Below are positions 23,306-35,000 of a stretch of 64,000 nt of DNA, piece after piece. A program made the translations under genes and the position numbers. How positions within the stretch are numbered: position 1 is the stretch's first letter; each line of letters starts with the position of its first letter. The stretch covers positions 937,501-1,001,500 of the forward strand of contig NC_041784.1 in the NCBI RefSeq assembly GCF_900090045.1, in the 5' to 3' direction. The notes below the pieces were generated by a model. The model was not told where the DNA came from, ran no database searches, and was given only the letters and a program-made list of their open reading frames with translations. This DNA comes from Plasmodium malariae. Taxonomy: Eukaryota; Apicomplexa; Aconoidasida; Haemosporida; Plasmodiidae.

Positions 23306-25197
23306 TTTGCTTTTTTTCTCCTAAAGTTTTGCTGCAAATGTTACCAGGGAAACAAAGGGATACAAAAAAAAAAAAATAATAAAATAATAAAAAAATAGTC
23401 AAATTGAAAGAAAAAGCGAAAAAATGCAGCTCTTCCTTCACTTCTTACGTTTGCCCATTTTCTTTTCTTCCCGTGTGTAACGCATCAGTAACATCGGCGC
23501 AAAAATTTGCAAAGGCAGCCTTAGTTGAGGCACAATATTGTTTACACGCTACGGAAACGGGCAATATATAGTTGTTTATATATATGTATGAGCATATATG
23601 TATGAGCATATATGTATGAGCATATATGTATGAGCATATATGTACGAACATGAATGTAGGATTATGAATGTAGGATTATGAATGTAGGATTAGGAATGTA
23701 GGATTAGGAATGTAGGATTATGAATGTACAAACATGAATGTACAAACATGAATGTACGAACATGAATGTACGAACATGAATGTACGAACATGAATGTACG
23801 ATTATGAATGTACGAACATGAATGTACGAACATGAATGTACGATTATGAATGTACGAACATGAATGTACGAACATGAATGTACGATTATGAATGTATGAG
23901 CATATATACGCACGAATATATTTGTATACCCATATATATACGTATGCAAGTAATGTAGAGCGTACCCTAAGTACGCCCCATATAGGATTGAGCGAAACGT
24001 TGAGGGGTATATATATACAAGAATATATACGTATATTCATTCGTCCCAGTAAACATACTGCTCAACCGACTATGTAAAAATGAATGCACAAAATTTATAA
24101 TTCTCATCTTTCAGGTTATGTGGTAAACATATGAACATACCAACAAATATGTATACTATTCTAAGTACATGTACACGTATTTAGAAGAGTATACATCATA
24201 TATCATATAAGATGTATACTCTTCTTTTCTTTTCTTTTTATTACATTTCATACTTTTTAAATAATGCTTATATTTTATAAAAAAGTGTTACACCTATTAT
24301 ATTGGGACGAATTGGTGAGGGTACAGTGGAACGTGGATATTACAGTAGTAATGTAAAAAAAAAAAATAAATAAATATAAATAAAAAGAAAAAAAAAAAAA
24401 AAAAAAAAAAAAACAAATACAAATACAAAAAATAGAACAAAATAAATCAAAGTAAAACAGAACAAACAAAGTAAACAAAATGAACGGTATAATATAAAAT
24501 TAAAAAAGTTCGACATATAAGTGATGGGAAAAAAAAAGCAAAGTGCGCAAATATTCTGATAAGCATCAACTATACCATACCTGAAAGAACATATATATAC
24601 ATATGCACACAGTTTTAATAAGATTGCGTGTAAGTAATTCGCAAACTCTAATGAATTGAATATACATTCAAATATGTTGGCGAACAAAACATTGGGGGGG
24701 GGCCTTTAAAAAAAAAAAAAAAAAAAAAAAAAGGGAGCTGGAATGTGACAAAACAAAATAGAATAAAAAAAAGAGAGAAAGAGAGAAAGAGAAAAAGAGA
24801 GAAAGAGAAAAAGAGAAAAAGAGAGAAAGAGAAAAAGAGAAAAAGCGATAAAGAAGAATGAAATAAACAAGACCAAGTATAAGCGGTATTATAAAATAAA
24901 ATGGATCTATAATGCCAACGTTGCTAAGTGCATGGGGTAGGGATGTCCATGTGTTTGGTACTTATGCCATTTTTAAAGGAAACAAATTTACCAAAACACT
25001 TATCTTAAGTTTTGACAGGGAATTGGAGGTCCCCTTGTACATAGATATATATATAATGTGCATGTAATTATAATGGGCATGTACTTAGAATGTACATATA
25101 TATAATATGTTCATTCACGTATTAACATACACACACACACACAGAAATACACGAAAAAGGCATTTTCTTCCTTCCTCCCCCTCCATAAACTCCCTCT
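23306..25197. other. Intergenic region with 14-base arrays
   Basis: Upstream of AspRS and downstream of the Nudix-like gene. It holds ATATGTATGAGC repeats (23580-23645), a 14-base array (23645-23895), a hairpin-like GTATACATCAT / ATGATGTATAC-type palindrome near 24190-24220, poly-A (24390-24413, 24709-24732) and a GAGAAA purine tract (24770-24850). No gene is seen. Confidence 0.65.
23645..23895. repeat. 14-base minisatellite (GTACGAACATGAAT and variants)
   Basis: Units GTACGAACATGAAT and GTACGATTATGAAT alternate in a partly regular higher-order pattern (two of the first, one of the second). The 5' part has GTAGGATTATGAAT and GTAGGATTAGGAAT variants. Confidence 0.85.
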
Positions 25198-27834
25198 TCA
25201 CTTGGGAACACTGGCAAGTAAATTTAAAAAAAGGAAACACCAAAAATTATGAGAATTAATTAAACATCTACAAAACTTGCGCAGAGGCACATTTAAATTT
25301 GTCAATGAGTCTTCCACATTTTGTTCATTTAACTGTGTGTTAAATGGAGAGAATAATAGTACTAAAAATTGTTTATATTCTTTTTTTTTAATTAATTTTC
25401 CTAACTTCTTATGAACACTATTGTATACATTATTAATTTTTGATATCAAATCATGTGGTAGTTTTAACTCATAGTCGTCCTCTGCGGAAGGTATATACTT
25501 ATTCCACTTGCCGTTACCATAGGGGCTACCACTGTTATGATGCCTACCATTGTTCCTGTTACTATAACCGCCATTGTTCCTGTTATTATAACTGCCATTG
25601 TTATTATGGCAGCTGTCAGTATACCCCTGATTATCAAATTCATTGCAATAATTACTCTCAAAATCAGCAGAAGTAGAAGTGGCTACTACACCAGAAGAGT
25701 CATTGTTACTTACAATGTTGTTGTACAAGGTCCACAGAGCATACGCTATTTGCGTATACTGCTCCTCCTTGAGTAGTAGCAACAGGAAGATAGATAAATC
25801 CACCCATGATATATCATTCATATATCCTGTGTCTAAAATCGCCTTTTCATTTTCTACATCCTGTACATAAAAGGTAGCATCCTTGTTCTCGTCGCATTCT
25901 GATTTATTAAATTTAATACTATTCGTATGAGCCCCTACCTGAACGTTCATTAAATTCTGATAAAGGTCAGGATCAATTTTGTGCTCGAAATCCTGCTCGT
26001 CAAAAACGTAGGGTTCATACTCTGTCTTGCTGTCCTGTCGAACTTTAATCAAATCATTGAGATTTTCTCTTAAAATAATATTATAAAAATCTGTGTAATA
26101 TTCCCAAAAAAAATTATTTAAGTGATGTAATATATTTGTACAATTATATTGAATTACATTAAAAAAGAATAAACTATATTTTCCTCTTCTAAAGTATAGT
26201 TTAAAATTGTGTGTATTGTCATCTTTTATTTTATTATACATGCTGACTTGTTCATGTATTTTTTCTAACTGTTCATTATTTTCTAATTTGTAAGATGGTG
26301 GATATGAACATTTATAAATCTTATTATGACAATTCATTACATTTAAGCATATTTCTTTAAAAAATAACATGAAGTTGTTTATGTGTAATTTTAAAATTTG
26401 CTCTTTTTCCGAACTGTTCAAAGTTGTTATATCTTTTAAAAAATTTTTTTTCAAATAGAGTCCGTACGAGTCGCACGCTTTGTTCGCCCTGCGAACATCA
26501 CCGCGGTCATCACTACGTTCATTATTGCTGCTTTTGTTACTTCTCTGTCTATTGCCTTTGCTATTGCTTTTTCTACTATCTTTACCACTGTTGTCGCTTC
26601 TATTGTTGCTATCACTGCGCAAGAACACGTCCTCCCCCCCAGTCCTTTCAATGTTCTTCATTACGTAATGCAAGTAATTGAAGTAGGACAAAAACATGTT
26701 ATATATGAAAAGATTTTCTTCACTGAATTCTCTATATGCTGTTTCTAATGGACAGAACTCCAAATTATTTTTTTTTCCTCCTAATAGGTTCAATGTACCT
26801 TTATTCATTACCTTGTCATTTTGTATAACATCTTGTTTATGTTTTTTTTGCAGAGGATCATATCCTAGCAATATTTTTACATTTACATTATTTGAGTTTG
26901 TTTTCCTATTCATATTATTATTCGAATTAACAATATTCGTTTTTATCACAAACATACCAGCAGCTTTGTAATAATTTTTCATTTCTTTCGATATATTACC
27001 ACTAATACCTAAATTCTTATCAATCATTTTATTACCATACCCCTCCTCCTTCCAATGTTCTCTATACTTTTCACATCTATCGTCCGTTAAGCTACCTTCA
27101 TCTATTTTGCTATCCGTCGTCATACTTACTGTGAATCTCCTACTAGCGAATCTAGCCCTTCTGAAGGCTCCTCTATCGTTTCCTCTGATGATTCCTCTTA
27201 TGCCTCTTCCAATGCCCCTTCTGAATGAGTTCTTTGAGTACATATCAACGTTTCCTACCCCCGACTGAACCTCCTTCTCGTTTCTCGTTGGTCCGTCACC
27301 TCCGGGACTATAAATATGATACACAGGTCCAACTGGACTAACGCAGTCAACGCGGTCAATTCCACCGTTCCTTCTAACCACTTTGTTGTGTGCAGAAAGA
27401 AACCCGTACCCAACCCGGCGCCTGCTTCCAGTGCTTCCAGTGCTTCTAATGCTTCCAGTGCTTCTAATGCTTCCAGTGCTTCTAATGCTTCTATTACTAC
27501 CACTACCAGAAGTAGTAGTAGCAGCAGTATTACTTACAACGCGCTTGTTAAATTTTTCAAAAAAAATTTTGTTAAAATGCTCGTTTTTGTTCTTAAGCTT
27601 TTTATTATTGATAAGGGAAAATACCGATCTCACACTCTTATAACTACCTTGACCACCCCTTCTTTTACTCGTATCCACTTTTTTTGTAGAACTGAAAGTA
27701 TAGATGGGTGTGATATTCCTTATATTCAGGTTATTCTTATACATGTACGTGTTATTAACGCAAAAAGAAGGGAGCTCCCCCTTGCACAAATTACTGCTAT
27801 TGTTATGCATGTATATATATATGTATATGTACAT
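25198..27834 (-). CDS. Nudix-domain-like protein, function unknown
   Basis: A single exon of 878 residues; the first Met is at 27834, but the leading Tyr-Ile run comes from an ATAT microsatellite, so Met at 27810 (MHNNSSNLCK) may be the true start. A Nudix-like box lies at about residues 350-373: GGKKNNLEFCP followed by LETAYREFSEENLF. This resembles the Gx5Ex7REUxEExGU signature but has one extra residue between the first Glu and RE and lacks the final Gly. Preceding FVIKTNIV and VKILLGYDPL would be the beta strands of a Nudix fold. Such enzymes hydrolyse nucleoside-diphosphate-linked compounds, with Mg bound by the REFSEE glutamates. The rest has GSIRST, Arg/Gly and Asn/Gly repeats and no other domain I recognise. 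Family membership is likely; the substrate is unknown. Confidence 0.6.
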   Translation of the reverse strand: MYIYIYIYMHNNSSNLCKGELPSFCVNNTYMYKNNLNIRNITPIYTFSSTKKVDTSKRRGGQGSYKSVRSVFSLINNKKLKNKNEHFNKIFFEKFNKRVVSNTAATTTSGSGSNRSIRSTGSIRSTGSIRSTGSTGSRRRVGYGFLSAHNKVVRRNGGIDRVDCVSPVGPVYHIYSPGGDGPTRNEKEVQSGVGNVDMYSKNSFRRGIGRGIRGIIRGNDRGAFRRARFASRRFTVSMTTDSKIDEGSLTDDRCEKYREHWKEEGYGNKMIDKNLGISGNISKEMKNYYKAAGMFVIKTNIVNSNNNMNRKTNSNNVNVKILLGYDPLQKKHKQDVIQNDKVMNKGTLNLLGGKKNNLEFCPLETAYREFSEENLFIYNMFLSYFNYLHYVMKNIERTGGEDVFLRSDSNNRSDNSGKDSRKSNSKGNRQRSNKSSNNERSDDRGDVRRANKACDSYGLYLKKNFLKDITTLNSSEKEQILKLHINNFMLFFKEICLNVMNCHNKIYKCSYPPSYKLENNEQLEKIHEQVSMYNKIKDDNTHNFKLYFRRGKYSLFFFNVIQYNCTNILHHLNNFFWEYYTDFYNIILRENLNDLIKVRQDSKTEYEPYVFDEQDFEHKIDPDLYQNLMNVQVGAHTNSIKFNKSECDENKDATFYVQDVENEKAILDTGYMNDISWVDLSIFLLLLLKEEQYTQIAYALWTLYNNIVSNNDSSGVVATSTSADFESNYCNEFDNQGYTDSCHNNNGSYNNRNNGGYSNRNNGRHHNSGSPYGNGKWNKYIPSAEDDYELKLPHDLISKINNVYNSVHKKLGKLIKKKEYKQFLVLLFSPFNTQLNEQNVEDSLTNLNVPLRKFCRCLINSHNFWCFLFLNLLASVPK

Positions 27835-27854
27835 CTATTTGTATGCCCTCACAA

Positions 27855-27985
27855 GTGTGTATGTATGTATATATTTACGTATGTACATATTTACGTATGT
27901 ACATATTTACGTATGTACATATTTACGTATGTACATATTTACGTATGTACATATTTACGTAAGTACATATTTACGTATGTATACA
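27855..27985. repeat. 16-base array upstream of the Nudix-like gene
   Basis: About eight units of GTATGTACATATTTAC, one with a G-to-A change, within 30 bases of the presumed start codon and so probably in the 5' UTR or promoter. Confidence 0.85.
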
Positions 27986-28588
27986 CTTACGCATGTATAT
28001 GATAACGTGAATGTCCTAATTCTTTTTATTTTTTCGTGTTCTTTCACATTATTTTTTTTTTACGTCTTAACATGTTTTTGCTTCTTTACACTTTTTTGCT
28101 TCTTTGCATTTATTTACTTCTTTATTTAAAAATTTTTTTTTTTTTTTTTCAAATAAAATTTCCTTTTAGCATTTCTTTAAAAGAAATAAAAAAAAAAAAA
28201 ATAAAAATAAATAAATAAATAAATATTCGCCCTATGATTCCTTAGCACCATTATAGCAAAATGATACTGAACTGATGTCTTTTTATGTGGTCCGCTGATA
28301 CGTGTATTATACAAAGAAATGCACTTGCCACTTTGTCGTTATATTTGTGCATACATATGTACATGTGCAAACTTAAATACATACATTTGTGCATACGTGC
28401 GACGAATGAAAAAGGTACCTTATGTACATTTTGCATTAGCCTAAAAGACGAGCAACTCACCTTAAAACTAATTTGGAATATACATGTAACTCTTCAGGAA
28501 CTTAAGTTCTCACTACTTTCATTGCATTTTTCTTAAGCATAAGGAGCACAGACGTAAGTAGCAAAATACGTTTATTTCATGCACGTAC

Positions 28589-28657
<69 letters not shown>

Positions 28658-28845
28658 TAGTACATTTACGCAAATATAAATGAATTTATATATATGTATA
28701 TACAAATGTAGCATAAGTATATATATTATCCTCTACAAGCATTTAAAAGGAGTATTCAAAAAAATATAAATACTTAAAAAAAAATAAATAAATAAATCGA
28801 ACATATTAACATAATAAACAAATTGAACATATTAAGCATACTAAG

Positions 28846-29176
28846 CTATTAACATATTAACATATTAAACATATTAACATATTAAACATATTAACATATT
28901 AAACATATTAACATATTAAACATATTAACATATTAAACATATTAACATATTAAACATATTAACATATTAAACATATTAACATATTAAACATATTAACATA
29001 TTAAACATATTAACGTATTAAACATATTAACATATTAAACATATTAACATATTAAACATATTAACATGTTAAACATATTAACATATTAAACATACTAACG
29101 TATTAAACATATTAACATATTAAACATATTAACATATTAAACATATTAACATGTTAAACATATTAACATATTAAAC
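28846..29176. repeat. 9/18-base array of AACATATTA
   Basis: About 18 copies of an 18-base unit AACATATTAAACATATTA-type sequence with rare variants (AACGTATTA, AACATGTTA), nearly free of G and C. Confidence 0.9.
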
Positions 29177-29454
29177 AAAATAAAATAAAATGAATATTTG
29201 TATTACTCAAATACTTGCCTGTACATGTACATGTACTTTTGCAATTAAAAATTGTGAGAGAAATTCCCAGCAAACTTGAGGTTTGAAAAAAAATAAAAAT
29301 AAAATAAAGTCAAAAAGAGTTAGGAACTTTAATGAGGGTATATTATTATTATATATATATATATATCCTCATGTTGCATTCCTTTTTGCTTTGTTTTAAC
29401 AAGAAAAAGAAGGAAATATACGACTAAATGTTTTTTTTTTTTTTATTTATATTT

Positions 29455-29572
29455 TTCACCTTTTTTTCTATTTGTTTCCCATTTTTTTCTATTTGTTTCC
29501 CATTTTTTTCTATTTGTTTCCCATTTTTTTCTATTTGTTTCCCATTTTTTTCTATTTGTTTCCCCTTTTTTA
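29455..29572 (+). repeat. 19-base T-rich array
   Basis: Five to six copies of CCATTTTTTTCTATTTGTTT. It creates a Phe-rich frame that is not a gene. Confidence 0.8.
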
Positions 29573-32042
29573 TTTTTATTTTTTTTTTCTGTCGTACTAA
29601 TCCGAAACGATGAAAAAAACGTGAGTAGGGACTTGTATCAATTCTTAAGTAGGTTTAAAAGATTTTGAAAAGGAGATGAGACAACATGAAAAATAATTTA
29701 CTAAGTTCATAGGGACTTCATTCCTTTTCTTTGAATATATTTGTATATGAATCAGTCCTCACATTCATAAAAAAAAAAAAAATGAGAAAAATATGAGAAA
29801 AAAAATAAGAAAAAAAAGAATGTAATAGCAAAAGCAACAGCGGGAGCAACTATATTTGGCCAAATACGAAATGGCTTATTATACTTTTTTCGTCAACATA
29901 GTCTCATTATTTTTACGATAAACTGATACCTAAGGAACTTTTAATAAATATATGTAATATAATTTAATCCTTTACAGCCCCCTATTCTACTATTAAGCAC
30001 AAGCGTTTACAGTTAATCTTGAATTATTCTCGATTTGTAATTTTTTTTTTTTTTTTTAAATAGGGAAGCGCATTTTCGTTCATGTTGTGCATAATATACA
30101 TATACGTATATATATATATGTATATATATGCATGTACATATGTTCGTATAAATCCGAATGAGACTGTATTAGGATCGTAAAAAACTCAGAGTACGTTTAT
30201 GGTTTACATGGGCTGATTCAAGGGTATCGCATGCATATGCCTGTATTTCTCTGTATGTGCATATACGTACAGGTACATATATACATCCATACACATGTAT
30301 CACAACAAAGACGTGAAAACTTCCGTACCAATAAAGAAGCAAAATGATGTTTATGCTACGGACAAATGAAAATTGTTTTTCTCTCTGCATATATGGACCC
30401 CTGTTTATTCAGTAGTAATAGAGAAGAGCTCTGCTAAAGTGGAGATATTTTGCTTTCATTTTTTAAAAAATCTTTATACAATATAATGCAGTAAAATGCA
30501 GTATAATGCAGCATATCATAACGTAGCATAACGAGACGTACCATTACAATGCGTTAAAAGGAAATTTTCGACAGCCCGAATGTTCCATTGTAGCTAACAA
30601 AATGGGTGAACATGCATTTCCCGTAGCATGGGCTTCAACTGGTTTTTCTTATTTTATATATAAAGGCACACACATGAAGTATATATTATGTATACATATA
30701 TATATATATATATATACATAGCTTACACCGGCATATCTAATCTCTAAGGTGGTGTTCCCATTTTTTAATTGCTCCTCTGTAGTTACGATGTTTATTTTTT
30801 TTTATTCGGCCCCTTACCCCATTTGCACCTAAACGTTTCACTTATTTTTATTAATCCCATTTTTGCGCTGTTTACCGTGCCGATGATAAGCATAATTGAA
30901 AAAATCGTTGCTATAACAGCACATAACTACAAAAAGGGGAAAATTAAAAATAATAAAAGCTAATTTGTGCATGTGTATCTGTACATGTGTGTGCATTTAT
31001 GCGTGTGCGCCTTTTTACACACGTGTTACAGTTTATGCGATTCCCCTTTGTAACAAAAATTTACGTAAACAGCTTGTTTTAAAAAAAAAGAATTATGCGT
31101 TCACAGTTATATTTAATTTTTTTTGTAATAATTTTTTAGTGTCCGTGCATATTGTGAAAATGGCGTGAGAGGATTTTAAGATTACCATTTTCGAAATTGT
31201 ATTCTTTTTTTTTTTTTTTTAAATAGCCAAAAAAAAAAAAAAAAAAAAAAAAAAGCAAAGGACCGCATTATTTATGCACATGTTAATATAAACCAGAGTT
31301 TTTTTTTTTTTTTAAAAACTACAAAAAAATAAGGTGTACATAAAAGGGTAAAAATAAGGGCAAAAAAAAACAAAAAAAAAAAAAAAAAAAAAATTAGTGC
31401 ATAGGTTTCAGTAGGGCGAAACTCAAACAAACATGTGGAAGATTTTGCACTTATCACACGTGGAATGCACCGACACATGAAACTTTGCACGTTTCGTTCT
31501 CTAACTTCCTGACTTCACCTACTTAATTTACATATATTTCTTATATTACTTTTCCTACTGGTTGTGATATATACATTTGTTGGGCGTATCTTGTCATACG
31601 TGTAAAGACGGGAACTGGGCTTAAAGTAGCCAACGCAAGTTTACTTACGGGGATATGCCCCTAAAACGTGTCCACGTAAAATGAGTCCATGTAAAATATA
31701 TAATTCGTTAATCCAAATAAAAGGGGAAGAAAAGAGAAAATATGCTTAAGTTTTATTTGCATTATTAAATATATTTTTTTTTCTTTTTTGAAAGTTAGTT
31801 ATCTCTTTTTATTATCATGAAAAATGTGTCATGTATACATTCAGAGGTGATCAGTTTGTGTTTTTCTTGATACATTTTACATTGCTATTTTATACTTTGC
31901 TATATATTACTTTACTCCATTTTTTTTACATTTTTTTTTTTTTTTTTTTTTTTTTTATTTTCTTTTATTGCTCTGTAAAAAGGGATCAATAAAGGAAGAG
32001 TGGGTAAAGCAGTGGAGAACGTCAAAGTGCGAATCAATTCAA

Positions 32043-35000
32043 ATGACAAGTGATAAAAAAGACAAAGAGGGGGAAACGGATGAAAGGGGGAACGAAGAGG
32101 ATGGGGGAAGGGTCAACACAGATAAGGGGAAACCCAAAATGATAAATACAAAAAGGATAGCAAAAATTCGCGCAGATCAACGAGATAAGAGGGGGTACCT
32201 CATTGAGAATGGTAAAAGTAAAAAAGGCAAAAATGACTTTGCTTCTTCCATGAACAGTAACAAAACATATGGTAGAGAAGAACAGGAGAGTGCCTTATTT
32301 AATAGCATCCTATTCATGAATTTGTCGAATGAGCAAATCAGAATAGTACAAGTACCGTTGAACGTTAACTTATGCATAATCGCATGCCCAGGGTCAGGTA
32401 AAACCTCCACATTAACAGCACGTATTATTAGAAGCATTATAGAAAGGAAAAAATCAATAGTCTGCATTACGTTTACAAATTATGCTGCAAATGATTTAAA
32501 AGATAAAATAATAAAAAAGGTTAACTGCTTAATAGATATGTGTATGAGTAGTGATGTACATTGTAAACTGCTAAACAATGACAAGGATGTATATTGGAAA
32601 AAAAGGTATAGCATGAACAAGCAAAATCATCATAAAGGTAAATTTAAAGTGTTGCAGTCTATGATGTTTATAGGTACAATTCACTCCTTTTGTAGATATT
32701 TACTTTTTAAATATAAAGGTAGCTTTAAAATTTTATCTGACTTTGTTCATACAAATATAATAAAATTAGCTTTTAATCATTTCTACTCTGTTATAAGGAA
32801 AAAAAGAAGTACACAAGGGGGTAAATGCGAACAAGGTGTACCTGGTGGTGTAAATACAACCAACTACGGTTCATTCGATATGAATAATTTTTTTAACTGC
32901 ATGCAGAAGCATTTTACAACAAAGGAGAAAAACGAAATAGAGGATGAAGAAATGCAGCCAGGGAAGGAAGTAGAAGGGGAAGAAGATAGTGGAGGGGAAA
33001 ACGATATTGATGCCTTATCTGAAGAAAGGGAAGAGTTTTACAACTATCTGTACAATTTCAAAGAGTCTAATGACGATATGGACTTTTTTGAAAAAGAAGA
33101 AGTGGCAAGTATTTTAAAAAAAAAGCATATTCTATTTTTAAAAAAAAAAATTAAATTAATAAAATATATAGAGTTATACAATATTAATATAGAAATAAAT
33201 CAAGAAGAGAGAATGATATATGAACAGTATAAACAAATTTTGTATAATGCTAAACATGTATATTACGATTTTGATGATTTATTGATAGAAGTATATCGAT
33301 TAATGAAGGATGATGTACATGCAAGAAATAAAATTTTAGATGAATGGAAATATGTTTTTTGTGATGAATTTCAAGATATTAACACAACTCAGTTTAACAT
33401 ACTCCAGTTTTTTGCCAATACTAATCATACTAATAGTACTAATCATACTAATAGTACTAATCATACTAATAGTACTAATCATAGTAATAGTACTAATCAT
33501 ACTAATAGTACTAATCACACTAATAGTCCTAATCATAGCAATAGTACTAATCATACTAATAGTACTAATCATAGTAATAATTTCGATTGTGTGTACTTAG
33601 CTAACAAAAAAAAAAAAAGAATTACTGTGGAGGGAGAATACAACTCGGATAGCACACACATGAAGGAGCATTCTAATATGTTGGTGGCTAGAGAGAGTAG
33701 CAGGATGACGGATGAAAACGATTCTATGGGTGAACACATGTTAATTGTGAAAGAGAAAGAAGAAGGAAACTCAAAGAAGGAAGGCATTAACGTAATTACA
33801 TGCATGCAGAGGGAAAAAAGTGAACACATAACTGTGCACGGAAGTGGTGAAGTTGTGAGTGGGAATATCAAAGTGATAGATAGAAATAGTATTGCGACGA
33901 GTGGAAATAGTAACTTTACGAATGCATATGATCAGCAGGATAGAAGCCTTACCGTGATAGGGGACGATGACCAGGCCATTTATGCATTTAGAGGAGCACA
34001 TATAAATGTTTTTAACAGAATATTAAAAGAGTGTAACTGTTTATTATATAAATTAGGAACAAACTTTAGAAGTACTAAAGAGATAGTTAGGATTTCAAGG
34101 AATCTAATAATGCATAATGCACATTGCAGAATTGAAAAAGACTTGCATACAAATAACATACAAGGACAAAGAGTGAATTTCCATGCTTTTAAAACGAATA
34201 TTGATCAGATGGCTTATATTTTAGCACAAATAAGTTTTTTAAAAAAAAAATATCAATATAAGTTCTCTGATTTTGTTATATTATCTCGAACGAATAAAAC
34301 TTTAAAGGAAACGCTTAGAGGGTTGAACAGTACTGATGTTAAGAAAAGGGCTTTGAAATATTTTGTTGACATGTGCAAGGGGGAGAGGGCAAATCGCTCA
34401 ATGACTGGGGCGCGCGAGCAGGCAAATGATCTGAACAGATGCAAAAATGGAGGAAGTAAAAGCAGGAGTAGAGGCAGTGGTAGAAGCAGGAGTAGAAGTA
34501 GTAGCAGAAGCAGGAGTAGAAGTAGTGGCAGAAGCAGGAGTAGAAGTAGTGGCAGAAGCAGGAGTAGAAGTAGTGGTAGAAGCAGGAGTAGAAGTAGTGG
34601 TAGAAGCAGGAGTAGAAGTAGTGGTAGAAGCAGAACTAGACGCAGAACCGTACGCAGTGAACACATTTCGATGAACGGAGAAGAAGCTACCTGCATAGAC
34701 GAAATAAAGTGGGACGAGGACGTAGACACTGAAAGCTTCCATATTCCACTGAAGGAGTTGAACAAAAAAAAATTGTTTTTTGGTTCAAAAGAAATAATCG
34801 AAATAATAACTATGTTAAGGTTTTTACTTAATGTTGATGATAATATAATATTTAAGAAGACTTTCAAAATTATAAAAAATGACAAAATGGCAAAATTGAT
34901 TGTTCGTAAGTTAACTAGTACTAATATTATTCAAATGATAACAAAACAACAAATACACAGGAAGAAAGAAAAAGATATATCCTTATTCTATTGTGTTAAA

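Larger units (their letters stand above)
27835..32042. other. Long divergent intergenic region (Nudix-like gene / UvrD)
   Basis: 4.2 kb without a convincing gene. Contents in order: 16-base array (27855-27985), A/T homopolymers, (AT)n at about 28603-28655, an AACATATTA array (about 28850-29180), a 19-base T-rich array (29455-29570), poly-A/T blocks at 31208-31253 and 31300-31392, and a 28-base or longer poly-T at about 31929-31956. Short frames here are low in complexity or lack codon structure. Confidence 0.65.

Noticed and set aside
34253..34885. 210-codon minus-strand Leu-rich frame opposite UvrD
   Set aside because: Shadow of the Arg/Ser repeat and flanking UvrD codons; UvrD motifs on the plus strand are unambiguous.
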